DNA of 64,000 nucleotides from Cercophora sp. LCS_1 (taxonomy: Eukaryota > Ascomycota > Sordariomycetes > Sordariales > Lasiosphaeriaceae). Shown one piece after another: positions 1 to 9,793 of the stretch. The DNA is taken from assembly GCA_036250225.1 (NCBI GenBank), contig JAPZLL010000007.1:1-64000 (forward strand). Reading direction: 5' to 3'. A program made the position numbers and the translations under genes. Numbering within the stretch: the stretch's first letter is position 1; each line of letters opens with the position of its first letter. The notes under the pieces were generated by a model. The model saw nothing but the letters and a program-made list of their open reading frames with translations, did no database searches and was not told where the DNA came from.

Positions 1-1635
1 GGGGGTTTTTTTACGGGGACCAGTTATCGACGGCCGCGCCCGCCCCCCCCCCCCCCCCCGTCGAGTCTTCCCATGTCACTGCAATGCCAGCACAAGAGCA
101 AGCAAGCGCCGGCAAGACAGCGGCAACACCCCCTCGCCAATGCCATCCCACCACTTCGACCATCACCCAGCCATCTCCAGACAACCCTCGTCATGACCAC
201 CATCTCCATGGCCAAACCTGTTTTGGGAAAGAGACCGCCTCGTCCCGGACGTGTTTGTCCGCGAAACAGTGCGCTGAGAAGAAGAAAGGAATGCATATAT
301 CCCCGAGGTTGCGACCCAGTCAAGAAGACTGGCGAGGAAAAGTGACCAGGCCGCAGAAACGCCACCCAACTTATTCATCCCTGCGTACCTTATGCAGATG
401 TGGCGTTCGAGTCCGGGGAGGGTGAGAAGGGGGTACCTCGCTGCGCGCAGACCGTGCGCCGCCCAAGTGCGCGCGCACTATTCGCACATGAGCGGCGACT
501 CCCTGCCCGAGCAGCAATGTTTCGGCCCGCGCCGAGGGGACGGGATAGGATGGGATGTACTGCCCGGGTTTCAATCTGGCTGGGTGTCGGGCGAGTATAA
601 CTCCCCCAGGATTTGGCCTGTTGCGTTCTGTTCATCTTCGCTCAGATAAACCCAATCGCTGAGCGTGCAAAAAAGGACCATGTGTGATTACACCCAGGTG
701 CGTCTGTGACTCGCGCCCAGGCAAGGCGCTTTTGCTGACAGCTATCACTGCCAGAGAGAGTATCGCTGCGGGCATTTCCGTTGGGTTGCCTCCAAGTGGT
801 GTAAGGAATATATACTCACGCACAAGAGATGCCAGCCTAATGTGACGCACTTTGAGTACAGGTAAGCGCCGAGCCTGTCTGCTGGGTTTTCGTCGCGTCT
901 TCTGACATTGTGTGACCAAGGGGTGAAGAGGTTTGTGGCGAGTGTAAACCAAAGACCTACCCGCCATGGGAGTGCATGATCAAGCGGTCCAAGAAAAAGA
1001 ACGAGGGACGAGCATCTTCGTCTTGAAGGGACATCCCACAACGAGGCTCTCGCTGCCTTTGGTGTTGGACATCGGGTTGACCCGTACTTATATAGTTGGA
1101 ACATCGCTCAAGAGAAACCACATTATCGTAGGATCGAGTTTGCTCTCCCAGTGTGTCTCCAGTCTTGTTTGGCTCATTCATCTGTCAACCACGGAGGAAA
1201 TGACTTGGCTACCGTTGCAAATGTAGTTTGGTGGATTAATTCGATTGTTGCGAGAAGCGTATGAAAGTTCCTTTCTCATCCAAAATTACACTGCGTCCTT
1301 TCAACACCTCCGTTGCCTTTCTCGATGCTCGGGTTCAATGCCAGCCGAGAGCGCGATCCCACTGATAAGATAAGGCTGTCCCACCAACCACAGCCCCTTT
1401 TCTGCTCGCCAAACCAAGCAATACACTGTTGGCGCAAACAGCCGGTCGCCATGCCCCCCGTAGACAGCTTGATCCTCCAAGCAAACTCAACGTCACATGA
1501 CGGGCCGACCTGACCGAGAACCGGCCACTCACGGCCGGGTCTGACCCACAACGGCCGGGCTCGGGTCGGGCAGCTGAGGGCATCAGCGACGAGCAAACGA
1601 AACCCATCAACAGAGGGGAAAAAGAATCCGACAAG
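1..1635. other. Intergenic, no supported gene
   Basis: Only short overlapping open frames on both strands are present, with no recognisable motif and no convincing splice structure. A C homopolymer interrupted by single G residues lies at about 42-60. The stretch from about 1500 onward would serve as upstream region for the small gene starting at 1636. Confidence 0.6.
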
Positions 1636-2000
1636 ATGCCATTTTACTTTGAGGAAAGGGACACCACTAAGGCGAAAGAACTGGCGCTCGATTGTGTCGC
1701 CCAAGAGGTAACATTTGACGCCCTGCGTGCCCGCACCTCTTTGCTGATCCGCGACAGATTGGAGTGAATAAAAACGACCTGGAATACAAACCCAAGAAAG
1801 GCAAAAAGTCGATAGCTGTCTTCTTTGCTATCGAGTTCGGCGCGTTGGTCAGGTTCGACGATGATATTGACGGCCCAGACGAATTAACGCCGCTTCCTGG
1901 CACCTCGGTATATATGCTCAATGAAATTCCGGGACCGGGAGATACCAAGGATTGGGTCATAACTATCGGCGTTGAGTATGGGTTCATCGATAAGAAGTAA
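1636..2000 (+). CDS. Small two-exon protein of unknown function (104 aa)
   Basis: Exon 1 is 1636-1707 and exon 2 is 1758-2000, joined in phase 0 across a 50-nt intron (donor GTAACA, acceptor GACAG, possible branch TGCTGAT). The product starts MPFYFEERDT and ends GFIDKK. It is acidic and soluble-looking, with a Lys-rich KPKKGKK patch about one third in, and no signal peptide or membrane segment. I do not recognise the family. The frame continues cleanly across the splice, which supports a real gene. An alternative would be a longer transcript starting upstream, but no in-frame coding extension is visible. Confidence 0.5.
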
Positions 2001-2504
2001 CAGCGGTACCGCGCCGCATTATGCTTGTAGATGCTTTATCACTCGCTGTCTTCCCGCCAGAGGCACTGGTATAGGGTCGATTCGTGCTGTTCATTGGGGA
2101 ACCCTCGGCGCCAATGAAACTCATACATCGAATGGATGACGCATGTGTATCCGGCCCCTGGGATTTGGACGCTCATGATCATCTCTGCAGTTTCCAAGAA
2201 CTGCGTGATATCGGAGAGGTCTTGCTCAAATGTACCCGCTATTGAGTCAAAAGGTCAACATCGATGATAACGACTGGAAGGGTATCGCCTACACTGGTCG
2301 GACGGATGAAATCTTGACTGGGGTTGGATAACAATATGAACGCCGACCGGACCAAAGGGACTCGCCAGAAAATAGTCATTTGACCGCCAGTTTGATGATC
2401 CTGCCAAACAATAATCGCCCAGTTGCCTTTCTGGTGCCCCTGCCTGGTCGTGACTGCTTGGTCGCCGTCTGAACACAGCAATTCCATTTCCAAGTTGAAA
2501 GAAC
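2001..2504. other. Intergenic between convergent genes
   Basis: This is the shared 3' region of the small plus-strand gene and the minus-strand Zn2Cys6 gene. Overlapping short frames only; nothing recognisable. Confidence 0.5.
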
Positions 2505-3642
2505 TCAGAAAGGACACTCCCAGGACAAGAGCGGACAAAGCTTTGACGGATCAACGTCATTGCCTTCATCGCTTGGTTCAGTTGGTATTCCGACAATGGG
2601 CCGACGTTGTGACCGCCGGCGTTTGTCGTTGGCATAGGCTCTGTATCGAAACGGTGTGTCTGAGTTTCTAGTGTGGCCTCCGGAATGTTTCTCTGCCGGT
2701 GTTGTTGCGAGCCTCTTCGAATATACTGAGGAACTGCCAGGGAGTGCGAGGGAGCGGACTGGGCTGTTGAACTTATGAATGGGCGTTTGAAAGACGATCG
2801 GGGAGGTCTTACATTGCTGTTCAGTAGGTGTTACTGTTCGCGCAACGTCAAGGCTATCACCGTTCCAGGGGGTCCTGTTTGCGGCCGTCGCAGTTATCAC
2901 GCCAGGCACGGCGACCGAAGGGATCGGGCTGTGCGGTCTTTGGCCGAGCGGATCACGATCTGGTTGCGTTCCCAGTTCATGCGTGCCACAGCGGCGGCAC
3001 CTACGTTGGCGGAGGTTGTCAACGCATCGGAGTATTGGGGCGAACGGATCATCTTCATCTGGAGAAACGATCGTTGTTGGAGTCTGTTGCTTGCCGTCGG
3101 AGTTGATGTCTTCCGGGATGAAGTTGGGAGGCGTTGGCCTGTGAGCGGTGTTGATACCACGGGACGTGTCTGCGATGTTGGAAGCCCAACCGTGAGGAGT
3201 GGATACAATGAGGTTATCGTCTTGGGAGGTGTTGATGCCGTTTGTTGTAGCCTCATGTTGAGGAGTTACGGAGTCGGCTCGTTTCCGCTTCAGGACGTCA
3301 CCCTGTAGGCTCGAGCTACTTGGCCACAACGATGGCGCGGCAGGAACGATCGCAAACCTAGGAGGCCTATCTAGATTAGCCCGGCTGTTAGCATGTATGG
3401 ATGAACGCTGCGCAAAGACGCACTGCCTGGAAATTCCCCTTCCTGAATATTGGTCATACATTAGCGGAACCAAGCCCAAGAACTCGGCAGCGGTGACGGC
3501 TCACCTTGTAGTATCGCTTCGAGAGCCGCTGTACGCACTCGAAGCCATTCGTCTTACATTGCCCGCACGGGAATTCCTTGTCACATACCACTTTCCTACT
3601 CTGGCAACATTCACAACGGATAACTCTGCGGAGACCGGACAT
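2505..3642 (-). CDS. Zn2Cys6 fungal-type transcription factor (311 aa)
   Basis: Exon 1 is 3505-3642 and exon 2 is 2505-3302; the 202-nt intron has donor AAG|GTGAGC and acceptor CTACAG and joins in phase 0. The first about 40 residues hold a complete binuclear zinc cluster with spacing C-x2-C-x6-C-x5-C-x2-C-x6-C (CECCQSRKVVC then CGQC), followed by a basic linker (KRKR). Such clusters bind CGG-type DNA half-sites in the nucleus. The rest is Ser/Pro/Thr/Asp-rich and looks disordered; no fungal_trans middle-homology domain is visible, so the protein is short for the class. The ATG at 3642 lies just before the cluster; an in-frame ATG at 3876 would add a low-complexity leader. It is divergent from a LaeA-like methyltransferase 659 bp away. 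The cluster is certain; the splice choice is less so. Confidence 0.72.
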
Positions 3643-4301
3643 GGTGGTTTGAAGGCGCCGGAATGGCTGAGGGGCAGCCAAAGGGAACACTGAGGAAGAG
3701 GACCTCCGCAACGAGGAGAAAGCAGATAGTGCGTGCGGCGAGACAGTGCGCGCGGCAAACTGTGCATGCTGGGTGAGTGTGCAAGGGAGTGTGGCCGGGA
3801 GGGGGGCCGGAGTCGAACTCGATTCATAGCCAATCCTTTCGGGAGCCTTGTGCAGGTGGCCGACTTGGATATCCACATCAATCTCTTGCGTTCACCGTGT
3901 CATACCTGGAAGGTGCCCTCCAAGACCCAAGATAGGGGGGAAGGCGCGGGACTGTGGCGGCTCTCAGAGAGCTTGGTTTTGTTTTCCAGATTGGGGTCCG
4001 ATCTAGACAGGCTCCCTCGATCGCCCAAAAGACCCAGCAAGCTACATGCTGCGCTGTCTTGCTTTTTTAAACTGGATGTCTGTTCCAGAGCATGGCGCCA
4101 CAGCCCGCAAGCCCGGGACAGACCTGGAACATCCGCGGCGACTTGAACCTGACACGCCCTCCATGATGGTTGCCCCAGCTATGGTGCTGAAAAACTGGAG
4201 CATAGCTCTTTTGGGGATACCTTGAACTCGCCTCATAAGAGAAGGCCCGCCCTGCCTTCCGCTGGCCCTGTCCACTACCGCAATGCACACGTTGAGCTAA
4301 A
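3643..4301. promoter_or_regulatory. Divergent promoter region, Zn2Cys6 factor / methyltransferase
   Basis: A 659-bp stretch between two divergent starts, with no coding signal beyond the upstream extension of the Zn2Cys6 frame. It must hold both promoters; no specific operator could be identified by eye. Confidence 0.45.
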
Positions 4302-5376
4302 ATGGAACTCTCAACATACGCGTGTTTGGCAAACAACTCTGACGATGATGGATCTAGCGTATGCGCGAGCTTTATCCCATTGGTGTTGAGCATTCTAACG
4401 CTGGTGGGACAGGACGAAGAGTCGACAACCTCGTTGACAAGCGATCACGATACCCCGTTTATCGAGAATGGACGCGAGTACCACTGCGAAGAATGTCTGC
4501 TACCAAACGATAACAAGGCACGGAGCCGTATGACCCTGCAGCACTGGATGCTTTTGCTGGTTCAAGAAGGAGAACTGACCCTCTGTTCGCCAACCGATCC
4601 TCGGCGCGTCCTTGATATCAACACGGGAACTGGTTCGTGGGCCGTCGATTACGCAACCCGATTTCCTCGGGCCAACGTCATTGGCGTCGACAAGTCTCCG
4701 ATACAGCCGCGCTCTCTGCCAGAGAACCTCCGATTTGAGGTTGACGATTTGTCGCTGGAGTGGACATGGCGCAGGAAATTCGACATGATCTATGCACGTG
4801 GACTGGGGACATCGTTCCAGGAGCCTGAGGATATTGTCAACAAAGCACTCGAGTATGTCGAGGGCCGATCGCCCAGTTCCACCGTTCTGCAAGAACGTGT
4901 GCTAACTATGACCTAGGAATCTGGAGCCAGGTGGCTACTTTGAGGTCTGCGAGATGGAATTCATCCCGCAGTCTCGAGACGGAAGCCTCCGGGAAGACTC
5001 GCCGCTCTTAGCCTGGTCACGGGTTCTCGAGCTTGCCTCTCATAGATTGGGATACACAATCAACATTGCCCCTCGCCTCAAGGGTCTACTCGCACGCGCC
5101 GGCTTTGAGAAAGTTCAGGAGAAGTGCTACAGCCTGCCGACCAACGACTGGCCCTGGCGCCAGAGGCACAAAAGAATAGGGACGTACAACTACATGACAA
5201 TGGGGGAGGACCTTGAGGGGCTCTCGCTGCGGTTATTCACCGGGGGCTTAGGTATGTCGAGCGAAGAAGTCAAGACTCTCTGCGGCGCGGCCAAGCAAGA
5301 TTTTGGCGACCGCCGGATCCATGCCATCTTTTGCCTCAGAGTAGTTTATGGGAGGAAGCCTAAGTCTTCTGAGTAG
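4302..5376 (+). CDS. LaeA-like SAM-dependent methyltransferase (318 aa)
   Basis: Exons 4302-4358, 4413-4852 and 4917-5376. The second intron is well supported (donor GTATGT, branch GCTAAC, acceptor CCTAG) and restores the family reading ALE-NLEPGGYFE. The first, 54 nt, is in frame (GTATGC..TTCTAACG..GACAG); removing it joins SDDDGSS to DEESTTSL, as in family members. SAM-binding motif I is VLDINTGTGSWAVDYA, followed by the hallmark G-x-D-x-SPIQP segment and FEVDD. A Gly to Asn change sits in the usual DIGTGTG. This class I methyltransferase family includes the secondary-metabolism regulator LaeA and many paralogues of unknown substrate; residues outside the core do not let me say this is LaeA itself. 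The divergent Zn2Cys6 gene suggests, but does not prove, shared regulation. Confidence 0.85.
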
Positions 5377-5649
5377 GAGGTCAGAGCGTGAATTCAGACT
5401 GTATAATTATATTTTACTTGTTTTTTACTCCCACGGAGCAATGTCCTAATGACCTGGGTGGAGACAACGCATCAGGGGCAAAGTAAACAAAAATCATCAT
5501 GCTTCTTCTTCCCAACACTGCCATAACAAAGACTCAACTCAAGCAGACTCAACTTCCTCGGGAGACTATTCCAGTCGTGTGTCAATGGTGCTACGCAGAA
5601 GTTGTCAGCAAACTCTGTGGACATCGCCTGCCGTGGCCTCATCTGACCA

Positions 5650-6163
5650 CTCACGACTTCCAGAATTCCAACATAGTACACAAGTAACTGGTGTTATTTT
5701 TAACGTGTGGCATGACCTTTTTGCTGTAGTGGTATCGGCAGCTGAACGCTGTCTTGTCAGGGAAGTACGGAGCGATCTCTTCCCAGCCATGTTCTTGGAC
5801 GCGCAGCCTGAGCAACAGGGCATCTGCCTCTAAAGACCATTTGCTGGTGGTGACGGCGTTCTTCTTGGTGACGGCGTTCCTCTTGGCGACGGCATTCTTC
5901 TTGGTGACGGCGTTCTTCTTGGCGACGGCGTTCTTGGTGACGGCGTTCTTCTTGGTGATGGCGTTCTTCTTGGTGGCGGCGCTCTTCTTGAATGTAGTGG
6001 TCCGACACGTTTTGCCCTTCCTGGTGGGCTCTTTCCCCTCAACCCGCTTCGTTGTGGGGGAGATTGCAGCGATGGACGGACTAGTTGAGGGTCCAGGAGC
6101 TGGATCCGGAAGGGTGGAGGGAGGGATGGTGGGGGACTCAACCAGAAGATATTTAATATCCAT
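5650..6163 (-). CDS. Myb/SANT-like protein with Lys-Asn repeat (170 aa)
   Basis: A single-exon frame, coding end at about 5651. Residues 1-60 are Pro/Ser/Thr-rich. Residues about 63-105 are seven imperfect copies of a (T/A)KKNAV hexapeptide. Residues about 108-152 (KWSLEADALLLRL, W128, CRYHY) match a Myb/SANT helix-turn-helix with regularly spaced aromatic residues. A basic Lys repeat beside a Myb fold resembles a non-specific DNA-contacting arm plus a sequence-reading domain; that role is inferred. The repeat is a minisatellite in the DNA and likely to vary in length. No intron is needed. The protein would act in the nucleus if expressed. Confidence 0.65.
5850..5990. repeat. 18-bp minisatellite inside the Myb/SANT gene
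   Basis: About seven tandem units of the type GGTGACGGCGTTCTTCTT on the plus strand, with single-base changes between units and one shortened unit (15 bp). All units stay in frame and encode the (T/A)KKNAV repeat on the minus strand. Confidence 0.9.
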
Positions 6164-6711
6164 AATGATACAGTAAGCCCTCGATGCTGCTTGAGAGAAC
6201 CGTGGAACAGTCCATCAAACCGGACCCGAGGTCCGTGAATGCGACTTTTCAGAGATCGCATTTGTCCTGTCAAACACACCTCTCTTCCCCCACACCTAGC
6301 ATGAATCCGGCGTGACCTGCAGGGAAGATCTAGCCTGTACTGCCCATTCATTTTTTGCAGTGGCGTCGCCGCTCGTCTTTGGAGGCGGCCCGAGGACAGT
6401 CCTGGCGGGAAGGCGGCGGGGTGCCGGTCCGCGGCAATGTCCTCGCACGACCAAGTCCTCAGAGCGAACTGACGACGTGAGGATGCACCAAGATCCGCGT
6501 GATGGCCTTCAGCCGTGGGCGCTAGTGGGATAGTCTCGGGGCATGTCCCTTGTTACTGCCGGGATTGGTCACGACGGGGAACAACGGATGATACGGGGGA
6601 GAAAACACGACTCAGAGTCTGACGCCACCCACTGTTGACCAGCCCTGTCGTGGAACACAAGGTACCTTAACCCTCGCATGCTTCATCCTACTTGCACAGT
6701 GGAGCACAGTG
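6164..6711. other. Intergenic, nothing recognised
   Basis: Upstream region of the Myb/SANT gene and 3' region of the cysteine-motif gene. Short overlapping frames only. Confidence 0.5.
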
Positions 6712-7120
6712 CTATGGCGCGTACCTGCGGCCTCTTCTTTCCCATGGACGGATAAGGAGGTGCTTGCAGTTGGCCAGAATTTCCTCCCACTCCCGCAACC
6801 TCCGTCGTTCGGCCTCTTCCCGTTCCTCCCGCTCTGCTGCTACTCTCTCCTGGTACTCGGCCCACTTGGCATACTCGGCGTTTATCTTCCGGACCTCTGC
6901 TTCCAGCGAAACGGCACGTGCTGCCTCCTCGGCCTCGAAGGGGTATCCTTTTGCCTGCTCAAGGGAAAAGTCAGTTAGAACGACGTCTCGTGAAAAAAAA
7001 AAAAAAAAACTAGCTTACGCAACACATGGCGCAGGCGGTGTTGTTGACAAAGACCCACACGCCGCAGTTCTTGGTCAGAAAGTACTGACACCGGTATTTG
7101 CTGAGTCCGCCGTTGCTCAT
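6712..7120 (-). CDS. Four-cysteine-motif small protein with coiled-coil tail (114 aa)
   Basis: Exon 1 is 7019-7120 and exon 2 is 6712-6954; the intron (GTAAGC, TTCTAAC branch, GAGCAG) joins in phase 0. Exon 1 encodes MSNGG then KYRC-x7-C-x10-C-x2-C with WVFVN between the cysteines, a compact four-cysteine module that could bind zinc. Exon 2 encodes about 80 residues rich in Glu, Arg and Ala (AKGYPFEAEEAARA onward) that should form a long charged helix or coiled coil, ending in a basic PWERRGRRYAP. There is no signal peptide. A paralogue at 43852-44311 has the same cysteine spacing and an intron just after the last cysteine. I believe similar short proteins occur in several copies in fungi, but no function is known to me. 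The intron holds a 17-base A/T homopolymer. Confidence 0.7.
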
Positions 7121-7640
7121 CTTGGCGAAGCAAGCAAGCTTGCTGGATTTTGATGACTGACAGAAAGAAGAAAGAAGAGACGCACAGGGAACAGGGAAAA
7201 GATGGGCACTTATACCTGAAGGAGGCGTCGAGGCGCGCAAGGCCTTATGCGTGAGTAACCGAAAAAGTCAAGAGAGACCAACTCGTTGGCAGGATACGGC
7301 CGGGGGACTCGGCTCCCCTACCCTCCTTAGGGCAACCCGGCGTATGCACCACTCTTACTTGATACGGCTCCGGGAGCCCTTGTCATCATGGGGGTCTTTT
7401 TGTCTCCTCGAAGCTCTGGGTATGGGACCGTACCCCCGGCTCTCCCTCGGATATGTCGAGCAAGCTCAAAGGCTGATGACAAAGACCGCTCAGTCGATGC
7501 CACTCGATGGAGCCTCGTGAGATGTTTGCTTCCAGCAGGCGTTGACACAGCACTGTTCATGTATCCCCTCTTCTACGTCCCTTCCATCCCCTTCCCAAAG
7601 ACTTGCTGCTCCAAGTTCAATACAGCCTCGCAAGTAGCAC
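7121..7640. other. Intergenic, divergent promoter region
   Basis: Upstream region shared by the minus-strand cysteine-motif gene and the plus-strand hypothetical gene. No specific site was identified. Confidence 0.45.
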
Positions 7641-8670
7641 ATGGCCTCCTCGGACGCAGAAGCTTCGTCGGACATGGGAATCTCATCGGGCACGGAGATA
7701 TTCCCAACGACGCCCACGGAGTTCCTCGACAAACCTCATTCCCAACCCAGCCCGCCCCAAACACCGACCAACGCCCTCACCACCTCACCACCTCATTCTC
7801 CGTCCGAACTACCATCAACTCTCGAGCGCTTCCCTCGCGTCCCTCCAGGCCTCGCAAGTCCGCGCGCCGGCGCCTTCACGCAAGTCTCATCCAACTCTCT
7901 CCCACCTTCCCCACCCACTAAAACCCTCCAGCCTCGCCCAATACACGCACCACCCGACCCTCAACCACCCCAAGAACGATATCTACATGCACCTCTGCTA
8001 CTACGCTGGACTCTCTCCCCATTCCCTACCTGACAATGTCATCGCCTACTGTTCAGACGAAGAAGACATCGACAGCCAGCAATACGGCCTCCTCGCTGCC
8101 CTCCGCCAACAGATTCACCAAGGCCACGCCTCAGAGCTCGAGTTCCTCCTCTGGTTCTCGGCCCTCGTATCCTTTGAAACGATCCTGATTTCTGCAAAAG
8201 TCATACCATACGAACCCTTTGCACAAAACGAGAGACTGATGCAGAGAGATTTCATCATCGTGTTCCACGACTATCTCGAGCGTACGCGCGATAGTCCCGA
8301 TATACAAAAGTGCGTGCTCGATCTCCTGGTGCAAATGGGGAGGGCTGCCTGCGCCGGGCTCGAGGAGCGGGGTGAGGTGGGAAGGGGAGGGTTTGTCCAT
8401 TATCTGTTTTTCCAACCCGACGAGGAGTGGAGTTGGCTTGGGGCCAGGGAGCAGAGATGGCTCAGGCGCTACGTTGCTTGGACAAGGTGCTACGGACATG
8501 TACAGGCGGTCAAGTTTTACGTGGAGAGCAGAGAGTCGGAAGAGAGGCGGTTTGGGGAATGGGAGGTGTATTTGGGTGAGGAAGGGCTGAGGCTTTGGTT
8601 GGGAGGTGAGGGGGTGAATCTTGTTGCTGGTGGTGCTCACGCTCCGCCTCCGAGTCCGAGCTCTGATTGA
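7641..8670 (+). CDS. Conserved-looking hypothetical protein, junction uncertain
   Basis: The N-terminal part reads from ATG 7641 (MASSDAEASSDMGISSGTE, Pro/Ser/Thr-rich) in one frame. The C-terminal part (from about 7975: LCYYAGLSP, later ALRQQIHQGH, ELEFLLWFSALVSFE and MQRDFIIVFHDYLERT) reads in another. Both look coding. An intron 7884-7974 (91 nt, phase 0, weak donor GTCTCA, acceptor CCCAAG) would join them into about 312 residues. A sequencing or true frameshift is the alternative, and a start at ATG 7987 would give 228 residues. The C-terminal part is rich in Trp, Phe and charged helix-like segments and looks globular. No function recognised. Confidence 0.5.
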
Positions 8671-9250
8671 CAAGACGTGTCTTGGCAGTCATGCGGGACC
8701 TTTCCAGAAGTCAAGGATGGGAGGTGGAGGATAAAAATGTTTATAAAAAGGTTTTTTGTTTTTCTTCAAAAAAGGAGAAGAAGAAGAAGAAGAAGAAGAG
8801 AAAGAGAGGTTGGTGTCGAACTCGGGCAAGAGCTACATCCTATCTGCAGAACAGACTCGTTTGGTATGGTATAGTGTCACTTCAACCGCTGTGCCATCCC
8901 ACCCGCTCCGTGACAAACCTAGAAGTCTAGCACCCAAACGCAGTTGATAAGACCCCGACCAGCCCAGATACCTCAAGGTAGGATGGAAGACCCGACTGGA
9001 TCAAGGCCTGTTTAATCTCATCCATTGACAAGGTAAATCAAGGCGCCCTATGGACTCGGTGGCAATTCTGAAGGGTGGGTTGGTGTTTTGTGTAGGTCAA
9101 GGAGCCCAAAACAAAAATGTCAAAAACCACATGAAGGGGGCGAACCCCCAGTAGCCGAGTCGGGACTCAAACAGCTTACCTCAGGGGGTTTGTGCCCCCC
9201 AAAGCAACGCTGAGGCTCTTGACACCAGCGGACCGAAGTCGTTTGGCTGC
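8671..9250. other. Intergenic with simple repeats and tRNA-like relic
   Basis: Contains a GAA/AAG run (about 8768-8806), a tRNA-like relic described separately, and a short GC hairpin GGGGGCGAACCCCC at about 9137. No coding gene. Confidence 0.5.
8811..8900 (-). other. Degenerate tRNA-like sequence (pseudo-tRNA or SINE-like head)
   Basis: On the minus strand a perfect A-box-like TGGCACAGCGG is followed about 60 nt later by a B-box-like GAGTTCGACACC. The 3' side ACCAACC can pair five of seven positions with 5' GGTGGGA, but the T-arm stem does not form, so a working tRNA is unlikely. It is followed downstream on the same strand by a CTT-rich tract and T runs, as in tRNA-derived short elements or after a Pol III gene. 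Confidence 0.35.
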
Positions 9251-9254
9251 CCCG

Positions 9255-9408
9255 GCCGACGTTGGTGAATCCCGGAGACTCCATAACATACCCCTTCAAG
9301 CCCCCCGCCCCAAGGTCAACTTCACAACCAGAATTTATCAACCCAACATCAACAGCAACGGCGGCGTCTGCCTTGACACCCTCCGAGACCAGTGGAGTTG
9401 CGTCGCTT
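9255..9408 (+). pseudogene. Relic of a ubiquitin-conjugating enzyme (E2, Ubc4/Ubc5 type)
   Basis: The translation KVNFTTRIYQPNINSNGG followed by VCLDTLRDQWS matches the strongly conserved E2 segment around the catalytic cysteine (family: HPNINSNGxICLDILRDQWS). Upstream, in a second frame, TLVNPGDS and YPFKPP also match E2, with about 17 residues missing between them and a 4-nt insertion (about 9305) before KVNFTT. After DQWS the frame leaves homology and stops at 9411-9413. N- and C-terminal thirds are absent. This is a truncated, frameshifted copy; the active-site Cys codon remains but no functional E2 can be made. An intact parent gene should lie elsewhere in the genome. Confidence 0.75.
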
Positions 9409-9413
9409 CATAA

Positions 9414-9793
9414 ATATGGCGCTTCGGTCTGGAAATAGAAAATGGCCCAGGATATATGCCGATATTATTTCGTCCTTTCCCCGTATGTACTTGAACGAAA
9501 GACCAACACCAACGTAAAATCCTCCCAGATTCTAGATAGTCGTACACGGGTATCTTCTATCATGGTTCCAAATGCCAACCTTAAACGAATGAACAGCCCA
9601 AAAACAACCTAATTAACCAACCGAAAAAAAGAGCGCTATGCCTCGTGTCATCCCGTCCGCCATTCCCAAAACAAAGACTTTTTGTTTCCCCGTCTCTCAA
9701 CGCCACATGAGCCATGAAAACGAGGGTATCCCGCCGTCTAGGTCGAACCAATGCATCCAATCCAATCTAATCAAAAACAGAACCAAAAACAGG
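9414..9793. other. Intergenic, 3' region of the membrane-protein gene
   Basis: No gene recognised; AT-richer stretch between the E2 relic and the end of the rhodopsin-domain gene. Confidence 0.5.

Noticed and set aside
24..365. 113-codon minus-strand frame and overlapping plus frames at the window start
   Set aside because: Frames overlap on both strands in a GC-rich stretch, no motif, no splice logic; composition explains them.
3800..3840. AGTCGAACTCGATTC resembling a tRNA T-arm
   Set aside because: The flanks do not fold as a tRNA; the hairpin is only the local GAGTTCGACTC palindrome.
5754..6176. Hydrophobic Phe/Leu/Val repeat protein on the plus strand
   Set aside because: Antisense reading of the KKNAV minisatellite; the minus strand has the Myb domain.
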